DNA of 64,000 nt, taken from the NCBI RefSeq assembly GCF_023701695.1, contig NZ_JAJOZC010000001.1:7687894-7751893 (forward strand), written 5' to 3'. Positions 1-8,727 of this stretch are shown in pieces; within the stretch, counting starts at the first letter, position 1; each line of letters starts with the position of its first letter. This DNA comes from Streptomyces sp. RKAG290. GTDB lineage: Bacteria > Actinomycetota > Actinomycetes > Streptomycetales > Streptomycetaceae. The notes beneath the pieces were generated by a model. That model made no database searches and had not been told where the DNA came from. It was given only the letters and a program-made list of their open reading frames with translations. Both the position numbers and the translations under genes were made by a program.

Positions 1-429
1 CTCGTGCCGCCGGTTGCGAGATCCACTCCGGCCGGCCACGCGGGGGCACTGCAACGGACTCGCCGTCCGCACCTGCAATTCTGCCCCCTGTCCTGCGGTT
101 CTGCCTGGCGCGTCAGTCCCCGCCACACATTGCGCTCCTTCATGCGCAGGGCGGCGCCGGGGAGAACCGGACGCAGGACCCAGTCATCTCCCTTCTGGCC
201 GCAGAGTATGAAGTGGTCCACACTCGATGGAGAGAGCGGACAGCGCCGAGCGGCGCCTCCTGGCAAATGGAGATGCGAGCCGCAAGGCCGTCCGGTACTT
301 GGCCTCGGCTCTCCGTCTCGCAAGGAGCGCCCTGCGGCCTCCGCACTCACTCGCTCAACACGTGAGATGCGGCCACCGAGTCACTGAGTTGCTGAGTCAC
401 CGACGCGGAGCGTAAGGGAGTGGAGAACC
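1..429. other. Left-edge stretch without a recognisable gene
   Basis: No open frame here resembles a known protein. The last bases before 430 give a GTAAGGGAGTGG ribosome-binding region for the alcohol dehydrogenase. A TGAGTCAC-like octamer occurs twice around 378-400. The promoter of the alcohol dehydrogenase gene should lie here, but I cannot place it. Confidence 0.4.
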
Positions 430-1614
430 GTGCGCGCATTGACCTATCAGGGGAAGCGGGACGTGCGGGTGGAGACCGTTCCGGACCCGCGGATCGAGGA
501 TCCGGCGGACGTCATCGTCAAGATCACCTCCACCGGTATCTGCGGGTCGGACCTGCACCTGTACGAGGTGCTGGGGCCGTACCTGGACCCCGGCGACATC
601 CTCGGGCACGAACCGATGGGTGTCGTGGAGGAGGTCGGGCCGGAGGTGACCGCTCTTCGCCCCGGGGACCGGGTGGTGGTGCCCTTCAACGTGTCGTGCG
701 GCCACTGCTTCATGTGCGCCCGGGGACTCCACTCCCAGTGCGAGAAGACCCAGGTGCGCGAGTACGGCACGGGGGCGTCCCTGTTCGGGTACACCAAGCT
801 CTACGGACAGGTGCCCGGCGGCCAGGCGGAGTACCTGCGGGTTCCCTTCGGGAACGATCTGCCGGTCAAGGTTCCGTACGGGCCGCCGGACGACCGGTTC
901 GTGTATCTGTCGGACGTACTGCCCACGGCCTGGCAGGCCGTTGAGTACGCGGACGTCCCGCCCGGCGGCAGCGTCACCGTTCTGGGTCTCGGCCCCATCG
1001 GCGCCATGGCCGCACGGATCGCGCTCCACCGTGGCGCCGGACTCGTCGTGGGCGTGGACCTTGTCCCCGAACGCCTCGCCCGAGCGAGCGCGTACGGCGC
1101 CACCTGTCTCGACCTGCGCCGCTGCGGCAAGGAGTTGGCCGACGCCGTTCGCGACCTCACCGACGGGCGCGGTACGGACGCGGTCATCGACGCAGTCGGT
1201 ATGGAGGCCCATGGGGCGCCGGTCGCCAAGGCGGCCCACGCGGCCGTCGGTCTGCTGCCGGACGCTGTCGCAAGGCGTCTGATGGAGACAGCGGGAATCG
1301 ACCGCCTCACGGCTCTCCACACAGCGATCGACCTGGTGCGCAGGGGCGGCACGATCTCCGTCTCAGGCGTGTACGGCGGATCGGCCGACCCGATGCCGCT
1401 GCTCACCATGTTCGACAAGCAGATCCAACTCCGTATGGGGCAGGCCAACGTGAGGCGCTGGATCGACGAGCTGCTGCCGCTGCTGCACGAGGACGACCCG
1501 CTCGGTGTGGACACCTTCGCCACCCACCATCTTCCGCTAGAAGAAGGGCCCCGGGCGTACGAGACGTTCCAGAAGAAGGCGGACGGCATGATCAAGACCC
1601 TGCTCGTCCCCTGA
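430..1614 (+). CDS. Zinc-dependent medium-chain alcohol dehydrogenase (formaldehyde-dehydrogenase-like)
   Basis: A 394-residue NAD(P)-dependent medium-chain dehydrogenase. The catalytic zinc ligands are visible as CGSD near residue 38 and GHE near residue 60. The structural zinc loop is complete, with four cysteines in CGHCFMCARGLHSQC around residues 97-111. The Rossmann motif is GLGPIG near residue 192. Length and the extended C-terminal half fit the glutathione-independent formaldehyde dehydrogenase / threonine dehydrogenase-like branch. The GTG start is supported by a purine-rich site just upstream. It lies in front of the first butyrolactone locus but has its own upstream region, so a role in that pathway is only possible. 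The substrate cannot be told from sequence. Confidence 0.85.
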   Translation: MRALTYQGKRDVRVETVPDPRIEDPADVIVKITSTGICGSDLHLYEVLGPYLDPGDILGHEPMGVVEEVGPEVTALRPGDRVVVPFNVSCGHCFMCARGLHSQCEKTQVREYGTGASLFGYTKLYGQVPGGQAEYLRVPFGNDLPVKVPYGPPDDRFVYLSDVLPTAWQAVEYADVPPGGSVTVLGLGPIGAMAARIALHRGAGLVVGVDLVPERLARASAYGATCLDLRRCGKELADAVRDLTDGRGTDAVIDAVGMEAHGAPVAKAAHAAVGLLPDAVARRLMETAGIDRLTALHTAIDLVRRGGTISVSGVYGGSADPMPLLTMFDKQIQLRMGQANVRRWIDELLPLLHEDDPLGVDTFATHHLPLEEGPRAYETFQKKADGMIKTLLVP

Positions 1615-1752
1615 GAAACCCCGTAAACAGACTGCGCTGTTGGCTTTCCGGGTGTCCTGGTTGCTGGTTGTCCGCGGTTTTGTCTGGTTTGTTGTTCGGC
1701 GTGTGCGGGTGTGGTGGGGCTTGTTGTCCGGTGTGATGCCGAAGAGCGTTGC

Positions 1753-1780
1753 AAAGAACCGTCCAACCGGTATATTTTTT
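1753..1780. promoter_or_regulatory. Butyrolactone autoregulatory element (ARE-like) before the FAD monooxygenase
   Basis: Read on the minus strand, the site begins with ATATACCGGTTGG and ends in CGGTTCTTT. This keeps the ATAC...CGGTTCTTT pattern of operators bound by ArpA/ScbR-type receptors. It lies 60 bp upstream of the inferred start at 1841, suiting repression by the receptor encoded at 3656-4351. Assignment is by eye. Confidence 0.55.
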
Positions 1781-1840
1781 GGAGAACGGGTCTCTGTGTG
1801 GGGCGGGGTTCCCGCATGGTCGAGGGGGAGGCTGGGACTG

Positions 1841-3624
1841 ATGGGTGGGTTGCATGCGCAGGTGTTGGTTGTGGGGGCGGGCCGGTAGGGATGCTGCTTG
1901 CGGCGGAGTTGGCCGCGGGTGGTGTGGACACGGTGGTGGTGGAGCCGGGATTGGCGGCTTCGCGGAGGCCGAAGGCGACGACGTTGCACGCGCGGGCGGT
2001 GCAGTGTCTGGCGAGGCGTGGCTACGTCTTTCCGCCGGCATCGGGGGCAAGCCCGGTGCGCGGGTCGATGCCCGCAGGGCCCGGACCCGGAACGGTGCCG
2101 GGGTGGGGTGCCGGGTCGTCCGAGGGCATGGCTTCGGTATCCGGGTCCGGGGCTGTCGAGGGGCGGGCGATGCCGTTTCACTTCGCGGGGATCGGCGGGT
2201 TGTCGATCAGCGCGCCTGACGGGGAGCCGGTCCCGATTCTGAAGATGCCTCAGATCGAGCTCGAGAGACTCTTCGAGGGGCGTGCGCGCTCGGCCGGTGT
2301 GCGGGTGTTGCGTGGGTGTCGGATGACCGGGCTGGCCCAGGACGGGACCGGTGTGCGGGTGAGTGTGGCCGGCCCGCGGGGTGGCCGTGAGGTGTGGTGC
2401 GTCGGGTATGTGGTGGGGGCGGACGGGGCGCGCAGCACGGTCCGTGAGGTTTCGGGGATCGGTTCGGACGTCGGTGCGCCGAAAGTGTCCGCGACGATGG
2501 GCGCGGTGCGTGTTGCGGAGGGTGCGGAGGTGGAAGTGGGGTGGCACCGGACTCCGCGGGGGTGGCTGGTGGCGAAGCGTGGATCGCAGGGCCGTACCGT
2601 GCTGCAGACGCTTGTGTGGGGGGATTCGTCTGCCGACCGCCGTCTGCCGCTGACAGTGGACGAGTTCAGCCAGGAGGTGTCCAGGGTTGCGGGACGGGAC
2701 ATTGCGTTGAGCGACGGCCGGTGGCTGAGCCGGTTCAGCGATTTCACCCGGCTCGCCCGCACGTACCGGGCGGGACGCGTGTTCCTGGCCGGGGACGCCG
2801 CGCACGTTCATTTCCCGGTCGGTGGGCAGGGGTTGAGTACGGGCGTGCTGGACGCGCTGAACCTGGGCTGGAAGCTCGCCCTGGTGGTGCGGGGCGCGGC
2901 AGATGACGAGCTGCTCGACACCTATGGTGCCGAGCGACGGCCGGCTGCTGAGCGGGTCATCCACAACACGCGTGCGCAGGTCGCGTTGATGCGTCCGGGG
3001 GCCGAGGTGGATTCGTTGCGGGCGTTGGTCGCGGAGCTCGTGGAGTCGGACGGCGGCAACGACTTCCTGGCCGGGATGATCAGCGCCCAGGACACTGTGC
3101 TCCCGGCAGGCGTCCGTGGGCGTTCCTCGTGGGAGGGAAGGTTCCTGGACAGCGTCGACCTGGTCACGGGCGAGGGTCCGTCGGATGTGATCGGCGTGCT
3201 GGGGAGTGGCGTTGAGCCGGTTCTGCTGCTTCTCGGCGACGGGACGGAGCACTATGCCCAGACGGCGCAGGCGTGGGCACGGTCGTTGCGGGTGGTGCGT
3301 TGCCGGCCGGTGCGCGCCGTGGGGTGTGCGGCGCTGCTGGTACGTCCTGACGGGTATGTGTGCTGGGCGTCGGACGGGGGCGCGCCCCTGGCCGAGGCGT
3401 TGCCGGCGCTGTTCGGCGCCGGCGGCGCGAGGGGTGACGCGAAGGTGGACGCGGGCACCGACGGGGGCGTGGACGCCGGCGCAGGCGCGGAGGCAGGTTC
3501 CGACCCGGGCGAGGACACTGACGGGAGCGCCGGCGTGCATGCCGACCCGGACGCGGGCGGGGGTTCGGTGGTGGGGGGTGCGGCTTCGGCGTCCGGGTTG
3601 TTGCCGTTGGAGACGGTGGTCTGA
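1841..3624 (+). CDS. FAD-dependent aromatic monooxygenase, apparent frameshift in the FAD-binding motif
   Basis: Class A flavin hydroxylase of the PgaE/rifampicin-monooxygenase type, about 590 residues. ATG at 1841 starts MGGLHAQVLVVGAG, but the frame then hits TAG at 1886. The next frame continues at once with GPVGMLLAAELAAGG, so the dinucleotide-binding motif is split by one missing base in GGGCCGG at 1880-1885. The rest is intact: the VVGADGARS motif, the GDAAHVHFPVGGQG FAD/ribityl motif and the NLGWKLALV helix. The last 65 or so residues form an Asp/Gly/Ala-rich tail of low complexity that is unusual for the family. It probably hydroxylates a small aromatic or polyketide-like substrate. 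An ARE-like site lies upstream, placing it in the hormone regulon. Without correction only a protein lacking the start of the FAD fold could be made. Confidence 0.75.
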
Positions 3625-3655
3625 GGGCGGTGCGCCAGGAATTGCGGGACGGCCC

Positions 3656-4351
3656 TCAGGCCGTGCGGGCGGGAGTTCGGGTGCGGGGCGCGGGGGTGGG
3701 TACTTGCGGTGCCTGTGGTGCGGTGAGCTCGTTGAAGACGCGGGCACCCCGGCTGAGGGTGAGGTCAACGGAGGCGAGCACGGAGGCGAGTACGACGTTG
3801 GGGAGCAGGTGACGCAGCAGGGAGCCGACGCGTTCGGCGAGGTCCTCGTAGCTGGTGAGGGCCTGCGACATCGCCTGGACGCCGGCGAAGCTTCCCACCA
3901 GGACGTCGGAGGTCTCCTGCGGCTGGATGTGGGGGAGGAGTTCTCCCTGGGCCTGAGCCTTTTCGAGGAGGGTCCTCAGCACTTCGCCCCAATTGCGGAA
4001 CGGGCCGCTGCGGTCGAGGTCGTGAGCCTGCTGGTCTAGGGAGAGCCGCACTCCGGCGCGGACCATCGGGTCGGTCTGCAGGCGGTGGGCGTGCAGCAGG
4101 ATGGCGTCGACGATCTCCTGTGTCTTGCAGGGGCGGTCGGGAACGGTGAGGTGCTGGTCCTGTTCACTGAGTACGCCCTGGGCCAGCTCTTCCTTGGACT
4201 GGAAGTGGAAGTACAGAGCCCCCTTGGTGACATGGGCCTCGCTGAGGATTTCGGTGATGGTGGCTGCCTGATATCCGCAATTCTCGAACACTTTGGCCGC
4301 TGCCGACAGGATCGTCTGGCGTGTACGGATGGCTCGGTCCTGCTTCGCCAC
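3656..4351 (-). CDS. Gamma-butyrolactone receptor, TetR family (ArpA/ScbR-like)
   Basis: The N-terminus AKQDRAIRTRQTIL and the helix-turn-helix stretch VTKGALYFHFQSKEELA are hallmark ScbR/ArpA sequence. The ligand domain keeps RAGVRLSLDQQAH and GPFRNW, including the tryptophan region that packs on the lactone in this family. It therefore looks like a genuine hormone receptor rather than a pseudo-receptor. I place the start at GTG 4351 because AGGAGG sits 5 bases upstream; the GTG at 4366 has no such site. The protein dimerises and represses target promoters until the lactone binds. An ARE-like site 52 bp upstream suggests autorepression. It converges with the FAD monooxygenase gene. Confidence 0.9.
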   Translation of the reverse strand: MAKQDRAIRTRQTILSAAAKVFENCGYQAATITEILSEAHVTKGALYFHFQSKEELAQGVLSEQDQHLTVPDRPCKTQEIVDAILLHAHRLQTDPMVRAGVRLSLDQQAHDLDRSGPFRNWGEVLRTLLEKAQAQGELLPHIQPQETSDVLVGSFAGVQAMSQALTSYEDLAERVGSLLRHLLPNVVLASVLASVDLTLSRGARVFNELTAPQAPQVPTPAPRTRTPARTA

Positions 4352-4402
4352 TCTCGCCTCCTCCACCTACATGGTTGATGTGTCAATGGAAAATCGTGCA
4401 TG

Positions 4403-4428
4403 AAAAAAACCGGCTAGTTTGTATCTTA
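4403..4428. promoter_or_regulatory. ARE-like operator upstream of the butyrolactone receptor gene
   Basis: On the minus strand the site reads AAGATACAAACTAGCCGGTT followed by a T run. This is a very close fit to published ARE sequences (AGATACATACC-N-CCGGTT type). It lies about 52 bp before the receptor start and within the receptor/NmrA divergent region, so it may control both genes. Confidence 0.7.
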
Positions 4429-4651
4429 CAGCGATCGTTGCCCCGAGCGAATGGGGGTACGTCATGATCGATCCAGACGGCTACGGGCTGTCCCGCCGGG
4501 GATTGCGGGACAGCCCGCAGGCGGGCGTTCCGGCCCGAGGGGGCGGCCGGCGCTGTGGACTGCGGCGTTGTGGTCCGCGGGGCTGCGGCGTGTGGGGTTG
4601 TGATGGGTCTTGCGAAGTTGCCCGGCGGGTTCGGGCGGTGGGGAGTGCGGC

Positions 4652-5509
4652 GTGATTCTGGTGACCGGTGCGACTGGGACGGTGGGGCAGGAGGTGGTCC
4701 GCTGTTTCCCGGTGGGCGTGCCGTTGCGTCTGATGACGCGGAATCCGGCGGGGGTTGGCGCGGTGCGGCCAGGGGCGGAGGTAGTGGCGGGGGACTACGG
4801 CGATCCTGAGTCGCTGGCTGTGGCGCTCGAGGGGGTACGCAAGGTCTTTCTCGTCACGGGCCGGGTGGGTGGCGATGAGGATGAGGCTTTCCTCCGGGCC
4901 GCGCGGGCGGCGGGGGTGCGTCATGTGGTGAAGCTGTCGGCGGCTTCGGTCGCCGACGCGCGGGCCGATGACCTGGTTACCCGTTGGCAGCGCGTCAGTG
5001 AGGGGTTGCTGCGGGCGTCAGGGATGGAGTGGACGCTGCTGCGGCCCCGTTCGTTCATGTCGAACTGTCTGTCGTGGGCGGGGCCGGTGCGCGCGGAGGG
5101 TGTGGTGCGGGCCTTGTACGGGTCGTCGTTGAACGCGTGCATCGATCCGCGTGACATCGCGGAGGTGGCAGTACGGGTGCTGACGGGAGAGGGACACCGG
5201 GGCATGGCGTACACGTTGACGGGGCCCGAGGCGATCAGCGCGGTGCAGCAGACCCGGGTGCTGGGCCAGGTGCTCGGAGTGCCGCTGCGGTTCGAGGAGC
5301 TGACGCCGGCACAGGCGCGTGCAGCACTGCTGCGGCGCTATCCGGCGGAGTTGGTGCAGGCGTTGCTGAGCAGTGCGGGGCGGCAGCGCGAGGGGGCAAA
5401 GGCGGGTGTGGGCAGCGGTGTTCTTGACGTGACGGGCCGGCCTGCCCGGTCGTTCGGCGAATGGGCCGCGGATCATGCCGAAGCCTTCGCCCCTGTGGTG
5501 GTGTCCTGA
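4652..5509 (+). CDS. NmrA-like NAD(P)-binding reductase
   Basis: A 285-residue atypical short-chain dehydrogenase. The start is GTG 4652 (ILVTGATGTVGQ follows), with GGGGAG six bases upstream. The glycine-rich TGATGTVG motif opens the protein. VVKLSAASV and WTLLRPRSFMSN match the NmrA/TMR family, which lacks the usual Tyr-Lys pair. It sits between the receptor and the afsA homologue. A reductase is needed for the later steps of butyrolactone assembly, so that role is plausible by position only. The stop codon lies within a 12-bp inverted repeat shared with the convergent afsA gene. Confidence 0.8.
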   Translation: MILVTGATGTVGQEVVRCFPVGVPLRLMTRNPAGVGAVRPGAEVVAGDYGDPESLAVALEGVRKVFLVTGRVGGDEDEAFLRAARAAGVRHVVKLSAASVADARADDLVTRWQRVSEGLLRASGMEWTLLRPRSFMSNCLSWAGPVRAEGVVRALYGSSLNACIDPRDIAEVAVRVLTGEGHRGMAYTLTGPEAISAVQQTRVLGQVLGVPLRFEELTPAQARAALLRRYPAELVQALLSSAGRQREGAKAGVGSGVLDVTGRPARSFGEWAADHAEAFAPVVVS

Positions 5510-5520
5510 GGGGCGAAGGC
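5483..5520. terminator. Bidirectional terminator-like hairpin
   Basis: GCCTTCGCCCCT at 5483-5494 pairs perfectly with AGGGGCGAAGGC at 5509-5520, with a 14-base loop. It straddles the stop of the NmrA-like gene and faces the end of the convergent afsA homologue. Confidence 0.6.
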
Positions 5521-5534
5521 GCGGGCGGGGCGGT

Positions 5535-6532
5535 TCAGCGCTGGGGTGGCAGTGCTGTCACCTTGGAGGTGAACACCGCGTTCCCGTCCTGGTGGCCGGT
5601 GACCAGGACGGACTGTTCGCCGGCCGTGGCGGCGGGCAGGGGTTGTGCCTCGATGATGCAGGCGGCGTCGAGCTCGACGTACCGGTGGAACTCGCTGGCG
5701 ATGGCGGTGGGCAGCATCGCGGAGTTGTCGAGGGCGGCTGCCGCTGCCTGCCGGGCCGCTTCCAGGAGCACCATGCCCGGAACGTGGTCGACGGGGTGGT
5801 CGAACAGGACGTGGTGGCGGGTGTCGGCCCTCAGCTGCCAGCAGTTGGCCCGGCCGGTGGGGGAGAGCACCACGTCGGTCGGTGACATACGTCCGACGCT
5901 CTGGGGCGAGGCGGGAGCGGTGAGCGGGAGCAGAGAGGGGCTCTGGGGGTGCAGCGGTTCCCCCTGAGTCTTCGGTAGACCGCCGGTGTGGTGCAGGTGT
6001 AGGCGCCGCTTCCGTGCACGGCCGGCTGCCCGTCACGGTGGATCACTGCCTCGTAGCGCAGTGCGGCCAGGGCGCTGCCGCGCCGTTTCACCTCGGTGCA
6101 GGTGACGTGGATGTCGAGGGCGGCCGGCGCTTCGCCGATGAGGACGCGGTCGGGTTCGACCGCGAACTGGAGCTCCCACATCAGGAACTGATGGCCGAAC
6201 GGGACATCGAACTCCGCGTGCGCGAGGAGCGATCCCACCTGACGGATCGTTTCGGCTGCCAGCAGCGGATCGTGGTGTGCGCCGATGGGACTGAAGAAGC
6301 TGTGTCCGCGGGGCCACTGCGCCGCCACCCTGAAGTGGGTGTCGTCCTCACGCTTCCAGTCGGTGAGCATCACCTCGGCCACGGCCGCCCGGTGCACGAA
6401 CTCCTTGGGCACCGTGGTCGTCAGCGACGGAAAGCGGAACAGCGGGGGCGCGGCCGGCGGAGCTGTCCGGGCGTCCTGCATGGATATGGCGTTCGTGAGC
6501 GGGTGAGCAGGCTGGGTCGTTGCCGCAGTCAT
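5535..6532 (-). pseudogene. AfsA/ScbA-family butyrolactone synthase, one apparent frameshift
   Basis: The AfsA family condenses a beta-ketoacyl thioester with dihydroxyacetone phosphate, the first committed step of A-factor-type hormone synthesis. Two hotdog-like halves are visible. The N-terminal half has PKEFVHRAAVAEVMLTDW and DPLLAAETIRQVG. The C-terminal half has HHVLFDHPVDHVPGMVLLEA. ATG 6532 has GGGGAAAG in front. The two halves lie in different frames: adding one base to the C5 run at 5960-5964 joins LRG to EPLHPQSPSLLPLTAP and restores the whole protein of about 332 residues. I therefore think this is an intact gene with a sequencing error, but it may be a real recent pseudogene. It is divergent from the TetR gene at 7405. 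Confidence 0.85.
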
Positions 6533-6587
6533 CTTTCCCCCAAAACGACAGTGACGAAATCTCGTTGAACCCCTCGCGGGACACCCA

Positions 6588-6613
6588 AAGATACATACCA
6601 CCCGGTTTAATTT
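6588..6613. promoter_or_regulatory. ARE-like operator upstream of the first afsA homologue
   Basis: AAAGATACATACCACCCGGTTTAATTT matches the ARE consensus (AGATACATACCAACCGGTT) at almost every position. It lies 55-80 bp upstream of the inferred ATG at 6532, placing synthase expression under the receptor. Confidence 0.75.
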
Positions 6614-7010
6614 CTACCGTTCCCTCACACTAGCTGGAACCGGCACCGCGAGTACCGATTTCCCCGCGATACGGCTTTCGTTCCCCCTGTTCGGCGCCCG
6701 GGCGCCACTCGCGTAGACGCCGCTCGAACCTGCGGCTGGAGGGTGTGGCGAGCGGAGCGGGCCGTCGTGGGTGGATCGCGCTGTGAGGCGGCCGAGGGGG
6801 TGCGGGTCAAGCGCGGCCGGTGGGCGGGGGGTGAACTCAGGGCTTTGCTCTCGCCCTCGCGGGGAACCGGGCCGGCTCGCGACGGCGGGCGGGAGGTGCA
6901 GGACCGCCCAGTCGTGCAGCAGGGCGGAGAGCGGGTGTTGAGGGGCGCTATGCAGCTCGCGACAGCGCGACGGGCGGGGGAGGCGTCGCAGGTGGGGCAG
7001 ACCGCAGGGC

Positions 7011-7037
7011 AGAAAACCGCGATGGTGGTTTGTTAGT
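7011..7037. promoter_or_regulatory. Weaker ARE-like site upstream of TetR gene
   Basis: AGAAAACCGCGATGGTGGTTTGTTAGT: the minus strand reads ACAAACCACC then CGGTTTTCT. The half-sites fit the ARE palindrome but the middle is less canonical. It lies 370 bp from the TetR start at 7405. Confidence 0.4.
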
Positions 7038-7404
7038 CTGGACTGCTGCGGGGAGGTGGCATCGAGAAGGGCTGGAAGCCGGGTGGCTGTGGCGGTCCCG
7101 GGTGGGGCTGCCTCGCGGGGCTCGGGGGCGGCGTGTCGGGGGTCCCGGCCTGCGAGTTGGGGGCGCTGGGAAAAGCCTGGTCGCGCAGCAGAGGCCAGGG
7201 CGGCGCGTCCGCTGTGCGCCGACGGGTGCAATCCTGCGGGGAGCGGCGGAGTGCCGTGTTCCGTTCGCCGCACCGGGCGGTGAGTGTGCCGGCCCGGCAT
7301 CGCAGGGCCGGCCGCTCCGCCCCGGCGGTCCGGGAACGACGAGGTGCGATGGGAGCGCTCCGTCGGGGGCCTTGCCGCTGAGTCGCGTATTCAGGAGACA
7401 TGTG

Positions 7405-8052
7405 ATGGTCAAGCAGGACCGTGCGGCGCGCACGCGCCGGTCGTTGATCCATGCAGCCGCCGAGGTGTTCGCGCGGGAGGGCTTCGCACCCGCTTCGCTC
7501 GCCACGATCAGCCGCCGGGCCGGGGTGAGCAACGGCGCGCTGCACTTCCACTTTGAGAACAAGAGGGCGCTGGCCCAGGCCGTCGAGGACGAAGCGGCGC
7601 AGACCGTACGCCGGATCACCGAGGAGGGGGCGGTCGGGCCGGGTGGCGCCCTGCAGGCGCTCGTGGACACCACGCATGCGCTGATGCGCGCCCTGGCCGA
7701 CGACATCGTGGTCCGGGCCGGCTTCGGCCTGGGCGGTGACGCCGCCCGGGGGCAGGAGTTCTGGCTCCGGCGGGAGTGGCAGCGATGGATCGAGGACATG
7801 CTGCGGTGCGCTGAGGCGGAGGGCCGACTGGCCGAAGGGGTGTCCCCGCATGACGCCTCGCCCGCCATCGTGGCGGTGACCGTGGGCCTGGAGGTGCTCG
7901 GCGGTGACGACCGCGGATGGCTGTCCGGGGAGACGGTCGCCGGATTCTGGGATCTGGTGCTGCCGGGGCTGGCGAGTCGACGGGAGCCGGTGCCGGTCAG
8001 TTCGCCCCGGCCGGGTGGCACCCCCGCGCGGTGGTCCCGTCCGCTCGGATAA
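7405..8052 (+). CDS. TetR-family butyrolactone receptor homologue (pseudo-receptor type)
   Basis: A 215-residue TetR regulator. MVKQDRAARTRRSLIHAAAE and VSNGALHFHFENKRALAQAV place it in the ArpA/ScbR family. The C-terminal EVLGGDDRGWLSGETVAGFW is typical of the ScbR2/TylP-like branch, whose members often bind antibiotics or intermediates rather than the native lactone. The start is ATG 7405 with AGGAG 7 bases upstream. It is followed by an inverted-repeat promoter region and another TetR gene, so these regulators may control each other. Ligand unknown. Confidence 0.85.
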   Translation: MVKQDRAARTRRSLIHAAAEVFAREGFAPASLATISRRAGVSNGALHFHFENKRALAQAVEDEAAQTVRRITEEGAVGPGGALQALVDTTHALMRALADDIVVRAGFGLGGDAARGQEFWLRREWQRWIEDMLRCAEAEGRLAEGVSPHDASPAIVAVTVGLEVLGGDDRGWLSGETVAGFWDLVLPGLASRREPVPVSSPRPGGTPARWSRPLG

Positions 8053-8213
8053 CAGTCTGATCATGCTGTTTTGAAGGCACCGCAAGGCGCGGGATGTTGC
8101 CGAATTCCGGCCGATCCCCTCCCGCCGGCCTTGGCGCCTAAGGTCCCGTCGTGTGGGGGATTGGTGAATAGCCCAGTTCAGGCGCCGAGGGCGATGTCGG
8201 ACGTGAGTCAAAC

Positions 8214-8265
8214 AAAACAGTACGCACGGTTTGGTATTGACAAACCGTGCGTCCTGTTTTCTACT
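8214..8265 (+). promoter_or_regulatory. Promoter embedded in a 20-bp inverted repeat (candidate operator)
   Basis: The left arm 8214-8233 and right arm 8241-8260 match at 19 of 20 positions around a 7-base centre GTATTGA; the inner half-sites are ACGGTTTG and CAAACCGT. A housekeeping-type promoter lies in the repeat: TTGACA at 8237-8242, 17 bases, TCTACT at 8260-8265. An operator over the -35 box would suit repression of the downstream TetR gene (8728). A bidirectional terminator is an alternative reading, because the outer arms are A-rich and T-rich. Confidence 0.6.
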
Positions 8266-8727
8266 CAAGGTGCTTCGGAGTGGCTCACGACTCATTCACG
8301 GACAGGGGGAGGCGGCGTGGGTATCGACGTACCGGGCGGGCCGGCCATCCGTGAGAACGGGCTCGCGGCGACGCCGACAGCGGCCGAGCCGCCACCAGTT
8401 CCGGCCTTGCCGGCTCAGCGCGCCGATCAGGTCACGCCCGTGCACACCCGGAGGTTGAGCGCGCCGTACAGCCGCTGGTGTTCGTACGAAAACACGCAAG
8501 ACCGGTTCATGCCGCCGCTGCACCGTTCCGGGCGCCGCAGCAAGGAGTCGGGCGTCTGTCAGGGGCTGCGCCCCCTTCGCGTGGGCGAGTTGGATGTCGA
8601 GCGGTCTGCCGGACCTCGGCGGCCGCGGCGGTCAGTTCTCATGTCCGAACCCGCAGTGCCGGATGGATGGCGCCCCGTCGGCGGTGTCCGTGTCGGCCGG
8701 GTTGGTTGAAGGAGAAGGGGGCTCAAG
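8266..8727. other. Long leader before the second pseudo-receptor gene
   Basis: About 460 bases between the predicted promoter and the TetR start at 8728. No frame resembles a known protein. GGAGAAGGGG at 8711-8720 is the ribosome-binding site of the TetR gene. Confidence 0.4.

Larger units (their letters stand above)
6533..7404. other. Long regulatory intergenic region between afsA homologue and TetR gene
   Basis: An 870-base divergent region with no convincing gene on either strand. It holds two ARE-like sites, one near each end of the first 500 bases (6588-6613 and 7011-7037). About 370 bases of leader separate the second site from the TetR start at 7405. Confidence 0.5.

Noticed and set aside
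1711..1840. In-frame upstream start for the FAD monooxygenase avoiding the frameshift
   Set aside because: The upstream residues do not form the beta-strand and GxGxxG motif, whereas the other frame gives MGGLHAQVLVVGAG exactly where it should be.
8071..8709. A 212-residue plus-strand frame between the two TetR genes
   Set aside because: It runs through the inverted-repeat promoter, has no ribosome-binding site and no family resemblance.
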